This document shows positions 1 to 8,396 of a DNA stretch of 64,000 nt, one piece after another; within the stretch, counting starts at the first letter, position 1; each line of letters opens with the position of its first letter. Under the pieces are notes generated by a model that was given only the letters and a program-made list of their open reading frames with translations, was not told where the DNA came from and ran no database searches. Both the position numbers and the translations under genes were made by a program. Source of the stretch: Oceanospirillaceae bacterium (GTDB lineage Bacteria; Pseudomonadota; Gammaproteobacteria; Pseudomonadales; Litoribrevibacteraceae); NCBI GenBank assembly GCA_015665455.1, contig JADFAD010000001.1:682001-746000 (forward strand), written 5' to 3'.

Positions 1-2
1 AC

Positions 3-233
3 GATTGTTATGACGTAGAAAGAGGGGATTTTAAAGCTCACCCTAGAACAGGGCTAGTCTGGAGAATTAAGACAATGGTACTAGATGACGGAAAAATTCC
101 TAATGATGCAATGATCTTTCGATTAGGCGAAATTAAAGCGAGAATTATTCTGCGATCGGATCTCATTAAAGCCATTAATGATCAAGGATTTATCGGATTA
201 TCTGTTTGTCCTAACGGCGCCTTGCTGCCATAA
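3..233 (+). CDS. C-terminal part of an Imm11/DUF1629-like protein (5' end outside window)
   Basis: An open frame runs in from the left edge and stops at TAA 231-233, giving 76 residues with no start in view. The tail holds a stretch resembling the end of DUF1629/Imm11-type proteins: IFRLGEIKARIILRSDLIKA followed by a Gly-containing strand and a short Cys-Pro end. In that family such proteins are often immunity partners of polymorphic toxins. No toxin is visible in the window. The family call rests on pattern memory of a short tail only, so it is tentative; the existence of a coding end is better supported because the frame stays open and has normal codon use. Confidence 0.4.
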   Translation, partial: DCYDVERGDFKAHPRTGLVWRIKTMVLDDGKIPNDAMIFRLGEIKARIILRSDLIKAINDQGFIGLSVCPNGALLP

Positions 234-313
234 CAAGTGGCTTAACCACACAAAACATAGTCCGATGTTCGTATAAGGTTTCATTGGATGATCGAGTACC
301 CTCCCACGCGTAT

Positions 314-330
314 TTGGCGTTTACCGCCAA
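314..330 (+). promoter_or_regulatory. small leader hairpin before the START-domain gene
   Basis: TTGGCG and CGCCAA form a 6-bp stem around a 5-nt loop, followed 20 nt later by a ribosome-binding site (GGAAGG at about 350) and the ATG at 361. A second mini-stem CCC-TAC-GGG lies just before the binding site. A role in translation of the next gene is inference only. Confidence 0.25.
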
Positions 331-360
331 GGTTAAAATCCCTACGGGAAGGTTTGTTTT

Positions 361-1095
361 ATGCTCTTCATTCTACGTTTTTGGTCCTCGTTATTTTCTT
401 CTGCTGTTAAACGCATTTTAATTATTCATAGAACGTCTTTCTTTGTTAAAAAGACGGCATTGATTAGCGCGTTTCTTTTGCTTTCAGGCAGCCTTTACGC
501 AGGTATCTCGTTTGACGACACCGGTTGGCAATTAAGCAAATCAGATCAACGAATACGTGTATACAGCCTGTCTATTGATGGCTCGGATATGGATGCAGTA
601 AAAGGGGAAACAACGGTCAATGCCCCACTGGATCGGGTTCTTTCTGTGTTTCTGAAGTCTACGGATTGTCAGGATTGGCTGCACGACTGTTCTAATTATA
701 AAGTCTTAAAAGACAATGATGATGAAAATAGGCAGATCTATTTTGTTCATGATTTCCCTTGGCCTATCACCGACAGGGATTACATTTTGGATGTTGAAGA
801 AGTGCAAAACCCTAATGAAGTCGTGCTCCACATCGTAAGTGATAATGATGCACTGCCTTCAAAAAGCGGTTTTATTCGTGGTGGCAATATGGAAGGCTCA
901 ATTCGTTTAACACCGTCTGCATCAAATAAGAAAACCAAAGTGACTTGGATGTTGCATATTGAAGTGGGGGATGGAATTCCTAAAGTCCTCGCTAACTCAC
1001 ACATCATCGATATGATGCACGGTTCATTAATGAATTTATCAAAATCAGTCAAGTTGGAGCGCTACAAAAATTTGACTGATTTGTCTTCGAATTGA
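361..1095 (+). CDS. secreted START-domain (lipid-binding) protein
   Basis: The 244-residue product has a long N-terminus with a hydrophobic segment (about residues 31-47) ending in a signal-peptidase-like site (SLYA-G), then a START/SRPBCC helix-grip domain. Seen: the DxxPWPITDRDY block (about residues 132-143), which is typical of bacterial START proteins, and a C-terminal amphipathic helix. START domains bind sterols, phospholipids or other hydrophobic ligands; the ligand here is unknown. The ATG is preceded by GGAAGG. A second START protein lies at 34421-35092 and both sit upstream of a TonB receptor, so a shared envelope lipid-uptake or lipid-handling role is plausible. The first 30 residues are unusually long for a signal peptide; translation could start later. 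Confidence 0.8.
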   Translation: MLFILRFWSSLFSSAVKRILIIHRTSFFVKKTALISAFLLLSGSLYAGISFDDTGWQLSKSDQRIRVYSLSIDGSDMDAVKGETTVNAPLDRVLSVFLKSTDCQDWLHDCSNYKVLKDNDDENRQIYFVHDFPWPITDRDYILDVEEVQNPNEVVLHIVSDNDALPSKSGFIRGGNMEGSIRLTPSASNKKTKVTWMLHIEVGDGIPKVLANSHIIDMMHGSLMNLSKSVKLERYKNLTDLSSN

Positions 1096-1265
1096 CTAGT
1101 CAGTTTCTTGCGTGGCCGGTTGTATGAGATTGGACTGGTTGCGCTCTGAGAGGTAGGTCATCATAATAAATGATGGCTTAAATTGATTGAGGATGGTATG
1201 GATACCAGAAAAGCAACCGATCGTGATCTGGATGCGATATGTATTAACTAGGTTAAGGGATTAGC

Positions 1266-1721
1266 ATGAGCATTTACCGTTTTGTACTTTGTGTCTTTAT
1301 AAGTGTTTTTACCTCGATGGCGAACGCAGACAATGGCTTAGTTTCGATTAAAAGCAATTTTACTGTGTCTGAAACTGGAAGTCGTTTTGAACAGTTATTG
1401 AGCAAAAAAGGCTTAACGCTTTTCAATCGAATTAACCATTCCTCTAATGCTGCCAGTGTTGATCTCAAACTCAGGCCCACTGAAGTGATTATTTTTGGTA
1501 ATCCAAAAGTAGGCACACCATTAATGCAATGCTCTCAAACCATGGCAATCGATTTACCTCAGAAAGTTTTGATCTTTGAAGACGAAAATGGACAGGTCTG
1601 GTTAACTTATAACGACCCTGTCTATTTGAAACGACGTCACAAGATTGAAGCATGCGAGGCAGTGATTACGAAAGTATCCAAAGTACTTAATATCTTATCA
1701 GCGTCAGCTGCTTCTCATTAA
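1266..1721 (+). CDS. DUF302-family secreted protein
   Basis: The 151-residue product has a signal peptide (residues 1-21, cleavage after MANA) followed by a DUF302-type domain. Seen: the strand-turn VIIFGNPKVGTPLMQ, a Leu-Pro-rich segment, and the GQVWLTYNDPVYLKRRH block, which are the conserved parts of this family. The biochemical function of DUF302 is not established. It lies 170 nt after the START-domain gene and 77 nt before a TonB receptor, on the same strand, so co-expression is possible but not shown. ATG 1266 follows a purine-rich AAGGGA at 1254-1260. Confidence 0.75.
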   Translation: MSIYRFVLCVFISVFTSMANADNGLVSIKSNFTVSETGSRFEQLLSKKGLTLFNRINHSSNAASVDLKLRPTEVIIFGNPKVGTPLMQCSQTMAIDLPQKVLIFEDENGQVWLTYNDPVYLKRRHKIEACEAVITKVSKVLNILSASAASH

Positions 1722-1798
1722 TTCATCGATGTGGAGTGGTTATATTTTCTTGGTTGTCTATATTTTAAACAGTTTGTGGTGTCTTAAGAGCTAAATCT

Positions 1799-3907
1799 AT
1801 GGCGCGTAATTGTTCTTCTTTTTTCTCCCTCTTGCTGGGGGTATCTCTTTCCCAGGTGAGTTCATCTGACGACTTGGATTTCTTTGATGTTTCGTTGACT
1901 GAATTAAAAGAAATGAAGGTGACGGTTGCTTCTGGTTTTGAAGAGTCGGCACTAGACAGTGCTTCGAGTGTTTCTTTAATAACCCCGACGGATTGGCAAA
2001 ATAGAGGCGTTAAACGAAGTAATCAAGCCCTTGATATGGTGCCAGGTGTGGCCACGTTTGGAACGTGGGGAGGGGCAGAAGCCATTGCTATTCGAGGATA
2101 TGCTACTGAGTTGAGTGTGCGAGGTATCGCAACGTTAATCGATGGTGTACCCGTTAATACTTTTGCTTATGGCAGTGCTCAGTATGATAAAGCGAATATT
2201 GGCTTGGGCACATTAAGCCGAATTGAATTAATTAGGGGGCCGGGAAGTACTTTATACGGAAGCGATGCATTTCACGGGGTTTTGTCATACAAAACTTATG
2301 AATCGGATCATGATGATTCTCGGATCAACGCTGAAGTAGATAGCAGTAATTACGGCCAAATAAACGGTCAGTTTTCTAGATCCATGAACGATCATAATTT
2401 GAACATCGCGATGGATGTTAGAGCGCAAGGGTCTGAAGATCGAGAATACGATTACACCATTCCTGGAACCAGCATTGAACAAAGTTCCTCACGTCGGTAC
2501 AGCAATGACAATTACAGTCTTTCTGCCAATTATCAGTTTGGCGATATAGAGAACTGGAAGTTGGATACGGGCCTTTATTTGTACGAATACGATGCCACTG
2601 GAACGCCAGGTTCTGGTACGCATTTTTTTTCAGGGAATACTTTTCAGCTGGAAGAAGACACCAGTGATGGCAGTGCAGATTTCCAACTCTATCGAGCAAA
2701 CTTAACGAAACGTTTTTTGGATAATCTAGATGTGTCATTAAAAACGGCGTACTGGAAAAATGATCAACAATGGCGTTTTGATAACTCCCGATTTGATGCC
2801 TTCTGTGCTCTGGGTTTTACTGACCCATCGACGCAATGTTTGTTAGGGGTTCCAGGTCATTTAGCGTATCAAAAAACGGAAGAGACTCATTATCAAACAA
2901 CGGTTGAATTAAAACAAAAAAATGAGATGTTGAATACTCAATGGATCGCTTCTATTGGCCGGCGTAAATCTAAGATCAACGATGCTTCTGTAGAACGTGT
3001 ATCATTGACGCCTGTTTGGCCGGGTACCTTGTCGATTCCGAATTACTCTGGAGAAGACAGAGAGATAAACCATATCTCGTTTCAAGCTAAAACTGCGTTT
3101 GGTGATGGTGTTTATAATGTAGTTTATGGAGCAAGGTACGACGATTATTCGGACGTGGGTAGTCACACTTCTCCTCGATTAGGTTTTATCTATCGTCAAG
3201 ATGATTATTGGTCCCATAAAATACTTTATGGCAACGCGTTTAGGGCGCCTATGGCGTTGGAATTCTTTGGTGTCGCGACCGTGGTGGGGAATGAGAATTT
3301 AAAGCCGGAAGAAATTGATACTTATGAGTTGGTTTCTCAATACTCTAAAGGTTCTTGGCATGTTGAAGTCGTTGCGTTTTATAGCCAGTGGGATGAGGCA
3401 ATCATTCTCTCGGGGGATCCGAGTTTACCACCTGGTTTTGCGATTTATAAGAACAGTGGTGAGAATGAGTCTCGAGGCGTTGAGTTAATAGGAAACTACA
3501 TAACTGATACTTGGATCGTACAAAGCAGTGCTTCTTATGTGAACAGCGAAAATGAAACGGCAAGCGTTGATTACGTGGCATTTCCTAAAGTGCTTGCCAA
3601 CCTAGGCATCGGTTATCACTGGCATGATGTTGATGTCAGTGCGTTTTTGAATCAAAGGTTTCAATTGCAGCAGTATGAGTCAGATTACTTGAGTGTGGGC
3701 GGTGATATGATTAAACCTGAGAGAACCAAGGACTACTGGCGTACAGACTTGCATTTAAATCATCAACCCAATGCTAACCTAAATTTGTATATGAACTTCA
3801 GAAACTTATTTGGCCGGCATAACATTAAGCCCTCAATATATAACTCGGAAGGTGGCTTAAGTGATGAAAATTTTATGATTGCTATTGGTGGTCGATATAC
3901 TCTTTAG
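1799..3907 (+). CDS. TonB-dependent outer-membrane receptor
   Basis: 702 residues, the usual size for TonB receptors. After a signal peptide come a plug domain (about 55-170; ALDMVPGVATFGTW, LIDGVPVNTF, IELIRGPGSTLYGSDAFHGV) and a barrel ending in an aromatic/beta strand (GGRYTL). The SFRAP-type barrel motif appears as NAFRAPMALEFFG. The TonB box is not clear; DLDFFDVSLTELKEMKVTVAS resembles the early conserved segment of catecholate-siderophore or vitamin-type receptors. The substrate cannot be read from sequence. It resembles the receptor at 36325-38445, which also follows a START-domain gene. A cyclase gene follows 112 nt downstream. Confidence 0.9.
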   Translation: MARNCSSFFSLLLGVSLSQVSSSDDLDFFDVSLTELKEMKVTVASGFEESALDSASSVSLITPTDWQNRGVKRSNQALDMVPGVATFGTWGGAEAIAIRGYATELSVRGIATLIDGVPVNTFAYGSAQYDKANIGLGTLSRIELIRGPGSTLYGSDAFHGVLSYKTYESDHDDSRINAEVDSSNYGQINGQFSRSMNDHNLNIAMDVRAQGSEDREYDYTIPGTSIEQSSSRRYSNDNYSLSANYQFGDIENWKLDTGLYLYEYDATGTPGSGTHFFSGNTFQLEEDTSDGSADFQLYRANLTKRFLDNLDVSLKTAYWKNDQQWRFDNSRFDAFCALGFTDPSTQCLLGVPGHLAYQKTEETHYQTTVELKQKNEMLNTQWIASIGRRKSKINDASVERVSLTPVWPGTLSIPNYSGEDREINHISFQAKTAFGDGVYNVVYGARYDDYSDVGSHTSPRLGFIYRQDDYWSHKILYGNAFRAPMALEFFGVATVVGNENLKPEEIDTYELVSQYSKGSWHVEVVAFYSQWDEAIILSGDPSLPPGFAIYKNSGENESRGVELIGNYITDTWIVQSSASYVNSENETASVDYVAFPKVLANLGIGYHWHDVDVSAFLNQRFQLQQYESDYLSVGGDMIKPERTKDYWRTDLHLNHQPNANLNLYMNFRNLFGRHNIKPSIYNSEGGLSDENFMIAIGGRYTL

Positions 3908-4019
3908 GGATCAATATTTGATGGTCGCTACTAGTTTGATGGTTACAAGTATTAATGGTCTCTGGTATTAAATAGCAAAAGGGTTTGATTACGGTAACTC
4001 TCTTTCGTAGGGGGATTGT

Positions 4020-5216
4020 GTGGTTGATGATGATTTTGAAAACACGTCCCAATTTTATGATTGGTTAAATAGCTACGATTCTGCCGATAAAACGGCGGAT
4101 CATCTCCTTGTTCGTTTCATTGAAGGCGTCAGACTGATAGGGATCGATGTTTATCGATCCAGCATGTGGCTACCGACGGCCCATCCTGAATTGTGGGGAA
4201 CACAAGTCATTTGGAGTATTGACCAAGGCGCTCAAACCTTCCGTCGAGATCATGATATTACATCAACGCCAACCTACCTTAATACGCCTGGCGAAGGCGT
4301 ACATAAAAGCCGTCAGGCAATGCGCTGGTCGCTTAATGTAAGCCCTGAGACACTGCCTTATGATCTATTACGAGACATTCAGTCGGAAGGCGGGACCGAT
4401 TACTTGATCGTTCCGTTTCATACGGACCATGCCCAAGAACAGCCTTGGATTACCTTTTCAACCAAACAAGGAGAGGGTTTTTCTGACGAGCAACTTCAAA
4501 CGCTAAAAGACCTTTGTAAACCCCTGAGTTGGAAAGCCCGAGTTGCGATTGCTGAGTCAGCTACCGATTCTTTGCTAAGTATATATTTAGGTCCGAACGC
4601 GGCGCAACACGTGCTCAATGGCCAGTTTAGACGAGGCACGGGAGAAGTCATTCATGCTGTGATTTGGTTCTGTGATTTACGAGGGTTTACGCAATTGGGG
4701 GATACTCACTCTGCTGCTCGTGTAGTTGAGATCTTAGATCAGTATTTCGAATGCGTGGCAGGCCCAATTGAAGACGCAGGCGGTGAAATACTTAAATTCA
4801 TAGGCGATGCTGTTTTGGCGGTTTTTCCATTGGGGAGGGATGCTTGTAAAACCTGTGATGCGGCTTTAAATGCCGCTCAACAATCTTTGGTTATGTTGTC
4901 TGAAGGTTCCAAAAAGGAGAGTGGACAAAATAGACCTCCGCTTGAAATTGGCATAGCGCTACACGTGGGTGAAGTTCTGTACGGTAACATTGGAGGTCGA
5001 TCACGGTTGGACTTTACCGTGATAGGGTCGGCGGTGAATGAAGCCTCAAGAATCGAGGCGTTGTGTAAAACCACAGCACCATTGCTTACCACACGAGATT
5101 TTGCTGATTTACTTGTCTGTGATCGGCTTGAGTCCATTGGTACAAAGACGTTACGTGGGGTCAGTAAGCCTCATGAAGTGTTTACATTAAAAGAATTCAT
5201 GCGCAATGAAGAGTAG
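4020..5216 (+). CDS. class III adenylate/guanylate cyclase
   Basis: 398 residues. Residues 1-200 form an N-terminal sensory region without clear membrane segments; residues about 210-390 are the class III cyclase catalytic domain. Seen: FCDLRGFTQLGD with the first metal-binding Asp, GGEILKFIGDAVLAVFP with the second Asp, and DFTVIGSAVNEASRIEALC with the transition-state Asn/Arg segment. The enzyme would make cAMP or cGMP in the cytoplasm; substrate choice is not settled. The N-terminal half resembles the region found in proteins annotated as adenylate cyclase of alphaproteobacterial type. The start is GTG at 4020, chosen because AGGGGG stands at 4010-4015; no ATG stands between it and the conserved N-terminal region. 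Confidence 0.88.
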   Translation: MVDDDFENTSQFYDWLNSYDSADKTADHLLVRFIEGVRLIGIDVYRSSMWLPTAHPELWGTQVIWSIDQGAQTFRRDHDITSTPTYLNTPGEGVHKSRQAMRWSLNVSPETLPYDLLRDIQSEGGTDYLIVPFHTDHAQEQPWITFSTKQGEGFSDEQLQTLKDLCKPLSWKARVAIAESATDSLLSIYLGPNAAQHVLNGQFRRGTGEVIHAVIWFCDLRGFTQLGDTHSAARVVEILDQYFECVAGPIEDAGGEILKFIGDAVLAVFPLGRDACKTCDAALNAAQQSLVMLSEGSKKESGQNRPPLEIGIALHVGEVLYGNIGGRSRLDFTVIGSAVNEASRIEALCKTTAPLLTTRDFADLLVCDRLESIGTKTLRGVSKPHEVFTLKEFMRNEE

Positions 5217-5750
5217 GTTTTAGGTTTACTTTTAGCTCTTTTGTACAGAAAAGGGGAGAAAGCAAACGATTGATGTCAGAGATACGATGTAATATTTGAT
5301 TCTTGATAACTCGTCTTGCTCGACTTCACATTCCGATGATGTAGCTTTAGATTCAAAAATTGAAAATTACTATGATCTTGTATTCGTCAAGAATGGCAAG
5401 GTGTATTCGTTTTGAATCTGATTCGAAATGAAAATCTAGTCCAATGATGAACTAAATTTTTGGTGGAATTTAGTTTCAAGCCTAGATGGCTTGTGCAGTA
5501 CTAATTAGGGCTCATTGATGAGCCTGTATGAACACATGGATGCGATTGAATTAAGCTTCGAATATTCATTTCAAGTTTCTAGATTGATTGTCCTTTATAA
5601 AATTTAGTCGAATAACCTCTATTTTATCGGTAGCTCTGCTGGCTGGCATGTAACAGCGTTTTGCATCCAACACAGGATAATAACGGTGTTAGGTTCTATT
5701 TCGATGCTAGTGAAAATTGAGTGCCTTTCATCAAGATAAGGAAACACACA
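5217..5750. other. gene-free spacer rich in short hairpins
   Basis: No convincing gene lies in these 534 bases. Seen: a run of perfect short inverted repeats: TTCAA-3-TTGAA at 5352-5364, GAATC-1-GATTC at about 5413-5423, AACTAAATT-8-AATTTAGTT at 5450-5475, CAAGCC-5-GGCTTG at 5477-5493 and GGCTCAT-2-ATGAGCC at 5509-5524. The last three follow one another closely, as in a folded RNA. No poly-T tract follows, so simple terminators are not obvious. It could be a small RNA or a leader of the next gene. Confidence 0.4.
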
Positions 5751-6479
5751 ATGAATCAAAATCAATATCGACGGTTTTTGAATAACCCTGTCACATTTAT
5801 GAATGGCGGCCCTGTTACTCGGTTCCGTATTAATATGAGCCCTGGTGGCGCAGGCTTTGCCAACAGTATTAAATCTACGTCTCAAGTTCAGGGCGGTGTT
5901 CCACTGTCTTTTCAGCATTCAGATGCGAGAGTTACGCCGATGTCGTTACGTTATGACGATACAGGCATACCACAAACAAGTGCGTTATGGGCGACCACGA
6001 CTCGACCTCCTGCTGGAGATTACGTCACGGACCGTGCTTACTACCTACAATGGAGCGTAGATCGAGCTTATGCCATCGAATTGGGAAGTGAAGCTCAGTT
6101 ATTCGTTACTGCTCGCATCGACGGTTGTGGCATCCTAGTATTTGAAACGCCGAAAAAACTGATCGTTGTGCACCATAACGTTCAAGTTGCTGCAGCGAGT
6201 AAATCGCGCTTCCAAAAAATGTTTGAATCCCAAGAAAAGTACAATATCCGTAATAATAACTATCGTTTCGACGTGAGAGCTCAAGCGTTGCAAGCACTGT
6301 CTGAACAAATCATAGCAGATAACCCTGACATCATTGGCGGTACTTCTTTGGACGCACGTCAATACATGGCAACAGGACAAGCGGCCAGTGTGTTTGGTGT
6401 TAAGCGTGATGGTCGGTGGCGCATTTTCTTGAACAGCAAGACAGGCCTAGATTATCGTACATCGTTGATGTATGGATAA
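5751..6479 (+). CDS. unknown protein with Cys-x14-His signature (CNF-like deamidase fold suspected)
   Basis: 242 residues from ATG 5751; this start follows AAGG at 5738-5741 and begins MNQNQYRRFLNN, while an upstream in-frame ATG at 5721 lacks a better signal. No signal peptide or membrane segment is seen. The middle carries VTARIDGCGILVFETP then LIVVHHN, placing Cys126 exactly 15 residues before His141. That spacing equals the catalytic Cys/His spacing of the cytotoxic necrotizing factor and dermonecrotic toxin glutamine deamidases (Cys866/His881 and Cys1292/His1307). The flanking residues are not closely similar, so this is a structural hypothesis, not an assignment. Neighbours give no functional clue. 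It is a real gene by start, codon use and length; function is unknown. Confidence 0.6.
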   Translation: MNQNQYRRFLNNPVTFMNGGPVTRFRINMSPGGAGFANSIKSTSQVQGGVPLSFQHSDARVTPMSLRYDDTGIPQTSALWATTTRPPAGDYVTDRAYYLQWSVDRAYAIELGSEAQLFVTARIDGCGILVFETPKKLIVVHHNVQVAAASKSRFQKMFESQEKYNIRNNNYRFDVRAQALQALSEQIIADNPDIIGGTSLDARQYMATGQAASVFGVKRDGRWRIFLNSKTGLDYRTSLMYG

Positions 6480-6576
6480 TTTGGGCCAACCCCGTACATT
6501 GATTACTTGTTGACGAATTGCTCGTTCATTGATTGATATGGCGTACAAAGAGATGGACTTTGAACGTTTTTACGGG

Positions 6577-6607
6577 ATAAACGGTACTACTTTGTAGTAC
6601 CGTTTAT
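6577..6607. repeat. perfect 14-bp inverted repeat between convergent genes
   Basis: ATAAACGGTACTAC and its exact complement are separated by TTT. It lies between the + gene ending at 6479 and the - gene ending at 6680. No T-run follows on either side, so it is a terminator-like hairpin without the usual tail; processing or protein binding are other possibilities. Confidence 0.5.
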
Positions 6608-6679
6608 ACAGTCCCGATTCTATAGCATTGTATTTACAGCACCGTATTTATAACACCGATTTTTAGTTTGGTATTTGGG

Positions 6680-7855
6680 TTATCCCTCTATGGCAGGCTC
6701 TTCATTCATACGTGCATTTTGTACGTGAGTGGATAGAAGTAAGATTAACAACACGAGTAGTAATGGCATTGCTGCAACATTCAAGGCCGTCCAACCAAAG
6801 ACATTGAGTAGCCAACCAGAACTTAATGTCGCGATAGATGCGGAACCAAAGACCATAACTTCATTAATGCCCTGAATCTTCGATGCGTTCTGATTAGCGG
6901 AAAGCTTCACTAGCCACTGGCTGGCACCAAGGAAAGTAAAGTTCCATCCTACGCCTAATAACAATAGCCCGAGCGTTAATAAAGGCTTGTTGCTTGCAAA
7001 TAAGTTAACCAGCAATGAGCTGATTAATACCATCACACCTAAAATTATTAGGCCCATTAGACCAAGTCGATTTACTAGCCAGCCGATGAAAAATGATGGC
7101 GCAAACATGCCTAGAACATGCCATTGTATGACCCACGCGGTATCAGAAAACTCGTAATGTTGATGTGACATATGCAGTGGGGTAGCGCTCATAATTAATA
7201 CCATGACGCCATAGGCAAGCGCAGCCGTAAGGATGGCTTTCCAGAGATCACCTGTCAGATCCATTGGCTGTTTTGTTGTATCTGCTTTCGCCTTTACTTT
7301 CGGCCATTGTATAAAGGACACTAAAATCAAGGCAGCAAGAGAAATGGGGATGTACGCCAAGGCTGAGCTCGAAAAGGCTAAGTCAAAAAACAGGTCCTTG
7401 GTGACTGAGCTTAAGTTGGGGCCAATAAATGCAGCAACAACCCCAGCAGCCATAACTGCAGAAATGGCTAATGACTGTTTGCTGGGATGAACCAGCTCCA
7501 TTGCAGCAAAGCGATAGAAATTTGCACAGGCAATGGATATGCCGAAGAAAATACTGCCGATAAGGAATATGGAAAACTGTTGGTACTGGATCGCGGTGAA
7601 AAATATTATTCCTGCGAGGATGTTAGCTAAAAGACCAGCAGAAAATATTGGCCCTCTGCCAAACTTTCCCATCCATAGACTCAAAGGAAATGAGAACACC
7701 AACATGGTCAACATACTTATCGCCATTGGTAAGGTTGCTAAATTAGTATTGCCTGCTAGTTGTTCGCCTAAAATGGGTGCCAAAGTAAGGAACATCATGT
7801 TGCCTATCATAAATAGGACTTGAACAGCCATTAGCAGCCATAAATTTCGATTCAT
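6680..7855 (-). CDS. MFS transporter
   Basis: 391 residues made almost wholly of hydrophobic helices, about 12, with a short hydrophilic centre (KVKAKADTTKQ) separating two six-helix halves, as in the major facilitator superfamily. The loop after helix 2 reads LWMGKFGRGPIF, a form of the MFS loop motif. Substrate unknown; drug or metabolite efflux is usual for this size. It is divergent from a remnant of a LysR regulator 90 nt away; a divergent LysR/MFS pair is a common regulatory arrangement, so the transporter may have lost its own regulator. Confidence 0.85.
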   Translation of the reverse strand: MNRNLWLLMAVQVLFMIGNMMFLTLAPILGEQLAGNTNLATLPMAISMLTMLVFSFPLSLWMGKFGRGPIFSAGLLANILAGIIFFTAIQYQQFSIFLIGSIFFGISIACANFYRFAAMELVHPSKQSLAISAVMAAGVVAAFIGPNLSSVTKDLFFDLAFSSSALAYIPISLAALILVSFIQWPKVKAKADTTKQPMDLTGDLWKAILTAALAYGVMVLIMSATPLHMSHQHYEFSDTAWVIQWHVLGMFAPSFFIGWLVNRLGLMGLIILGVMVLISSLLVNLFASNKPLLTLGLLLLGVGWNFTFLGASQWLVKLSANQNASKIQGINEVMVFGSASIATLSSGWLLNVFGWTALNVAAMPLLLVLLILLLSTHVQNARMNEEPAIEG

Positions 7856-7945
7856 CTGTCATTCCTTGTTTAAGCTGCGACCGAATTGTCTGTGTGTATT
7901 TCTTTACTTGTCAGTCAGCTTAAAGTGTTCCAATATATTTAAAAG

Positions 7946-8251
7946 ATGACAAATATAGCAACGGGTATTCCAGTAATGCTACATATGCAGCCCGTATCAG
8001 GACGATATTTTTCTTCTTCAACAACCTTTAAGCGTGATGCGGTCATAGCAGGCATTGGTATAGGCCTGATTCCAGACTTTCTGTGTGAAGAAGCCTTGAG
8101 CCAAGGTCAACTGATCAAACTAAAATTTCAAGGGGAGCCACTGAAAACCTCTTTTTATGCTGTGTACCAACCGTCTAATTTTGAGAATCCTAAGCTGTAT
8201 CGATTTTTGGAATTGATGCAGCAGGAACTGCCAAAGGCGTACGGTGTTTGA
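7946..8251 (+). pseudogene. C-terminal fragment of a LysR-type regulator
   Basis: The 101-residue frame matches only the second half of a LysR effector-binding domain: RYFSSSTTFKRDAVIAG, then GIGIGLIPDFLCEEAL and SQGQLIKL, then a final amphipathic helix. The DNA-binding helix-turn-helix and the first effector subdomain are absent; a stop codon lies at 7940-7942 just upstream and only 90 bases separate the fragment from the MFS gene. A full-length LysR has about 300 residues. A deletion of the 5' two thirds is the simplest explanation. The remaining frame is intact, so the loss may be recent. It cannot act as a DNA-binding regulator. Confidence 0.75.
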
Positions 8252-8396
8252 TGTAGAATGTACTCAGGTTTTCTGATGATATGTGAAACTCTATAGGTTG
8301 AACTAGTTGCCTCTGAAATTGTTTGAGAACGCCTTTGTGTTAATAACAGCGTTCAACGGTAATCGTTTAAATGGTTTGAATTGAGCATCTTACTTG

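Noticed and set aside
231-262. attC-like TAACAAGTGGCTTAACC after the first partial gene
   Set aside because: It resembles an R'' box but no GTTRRRY box or folded partner follows within 200 bases; coincidence is likely.
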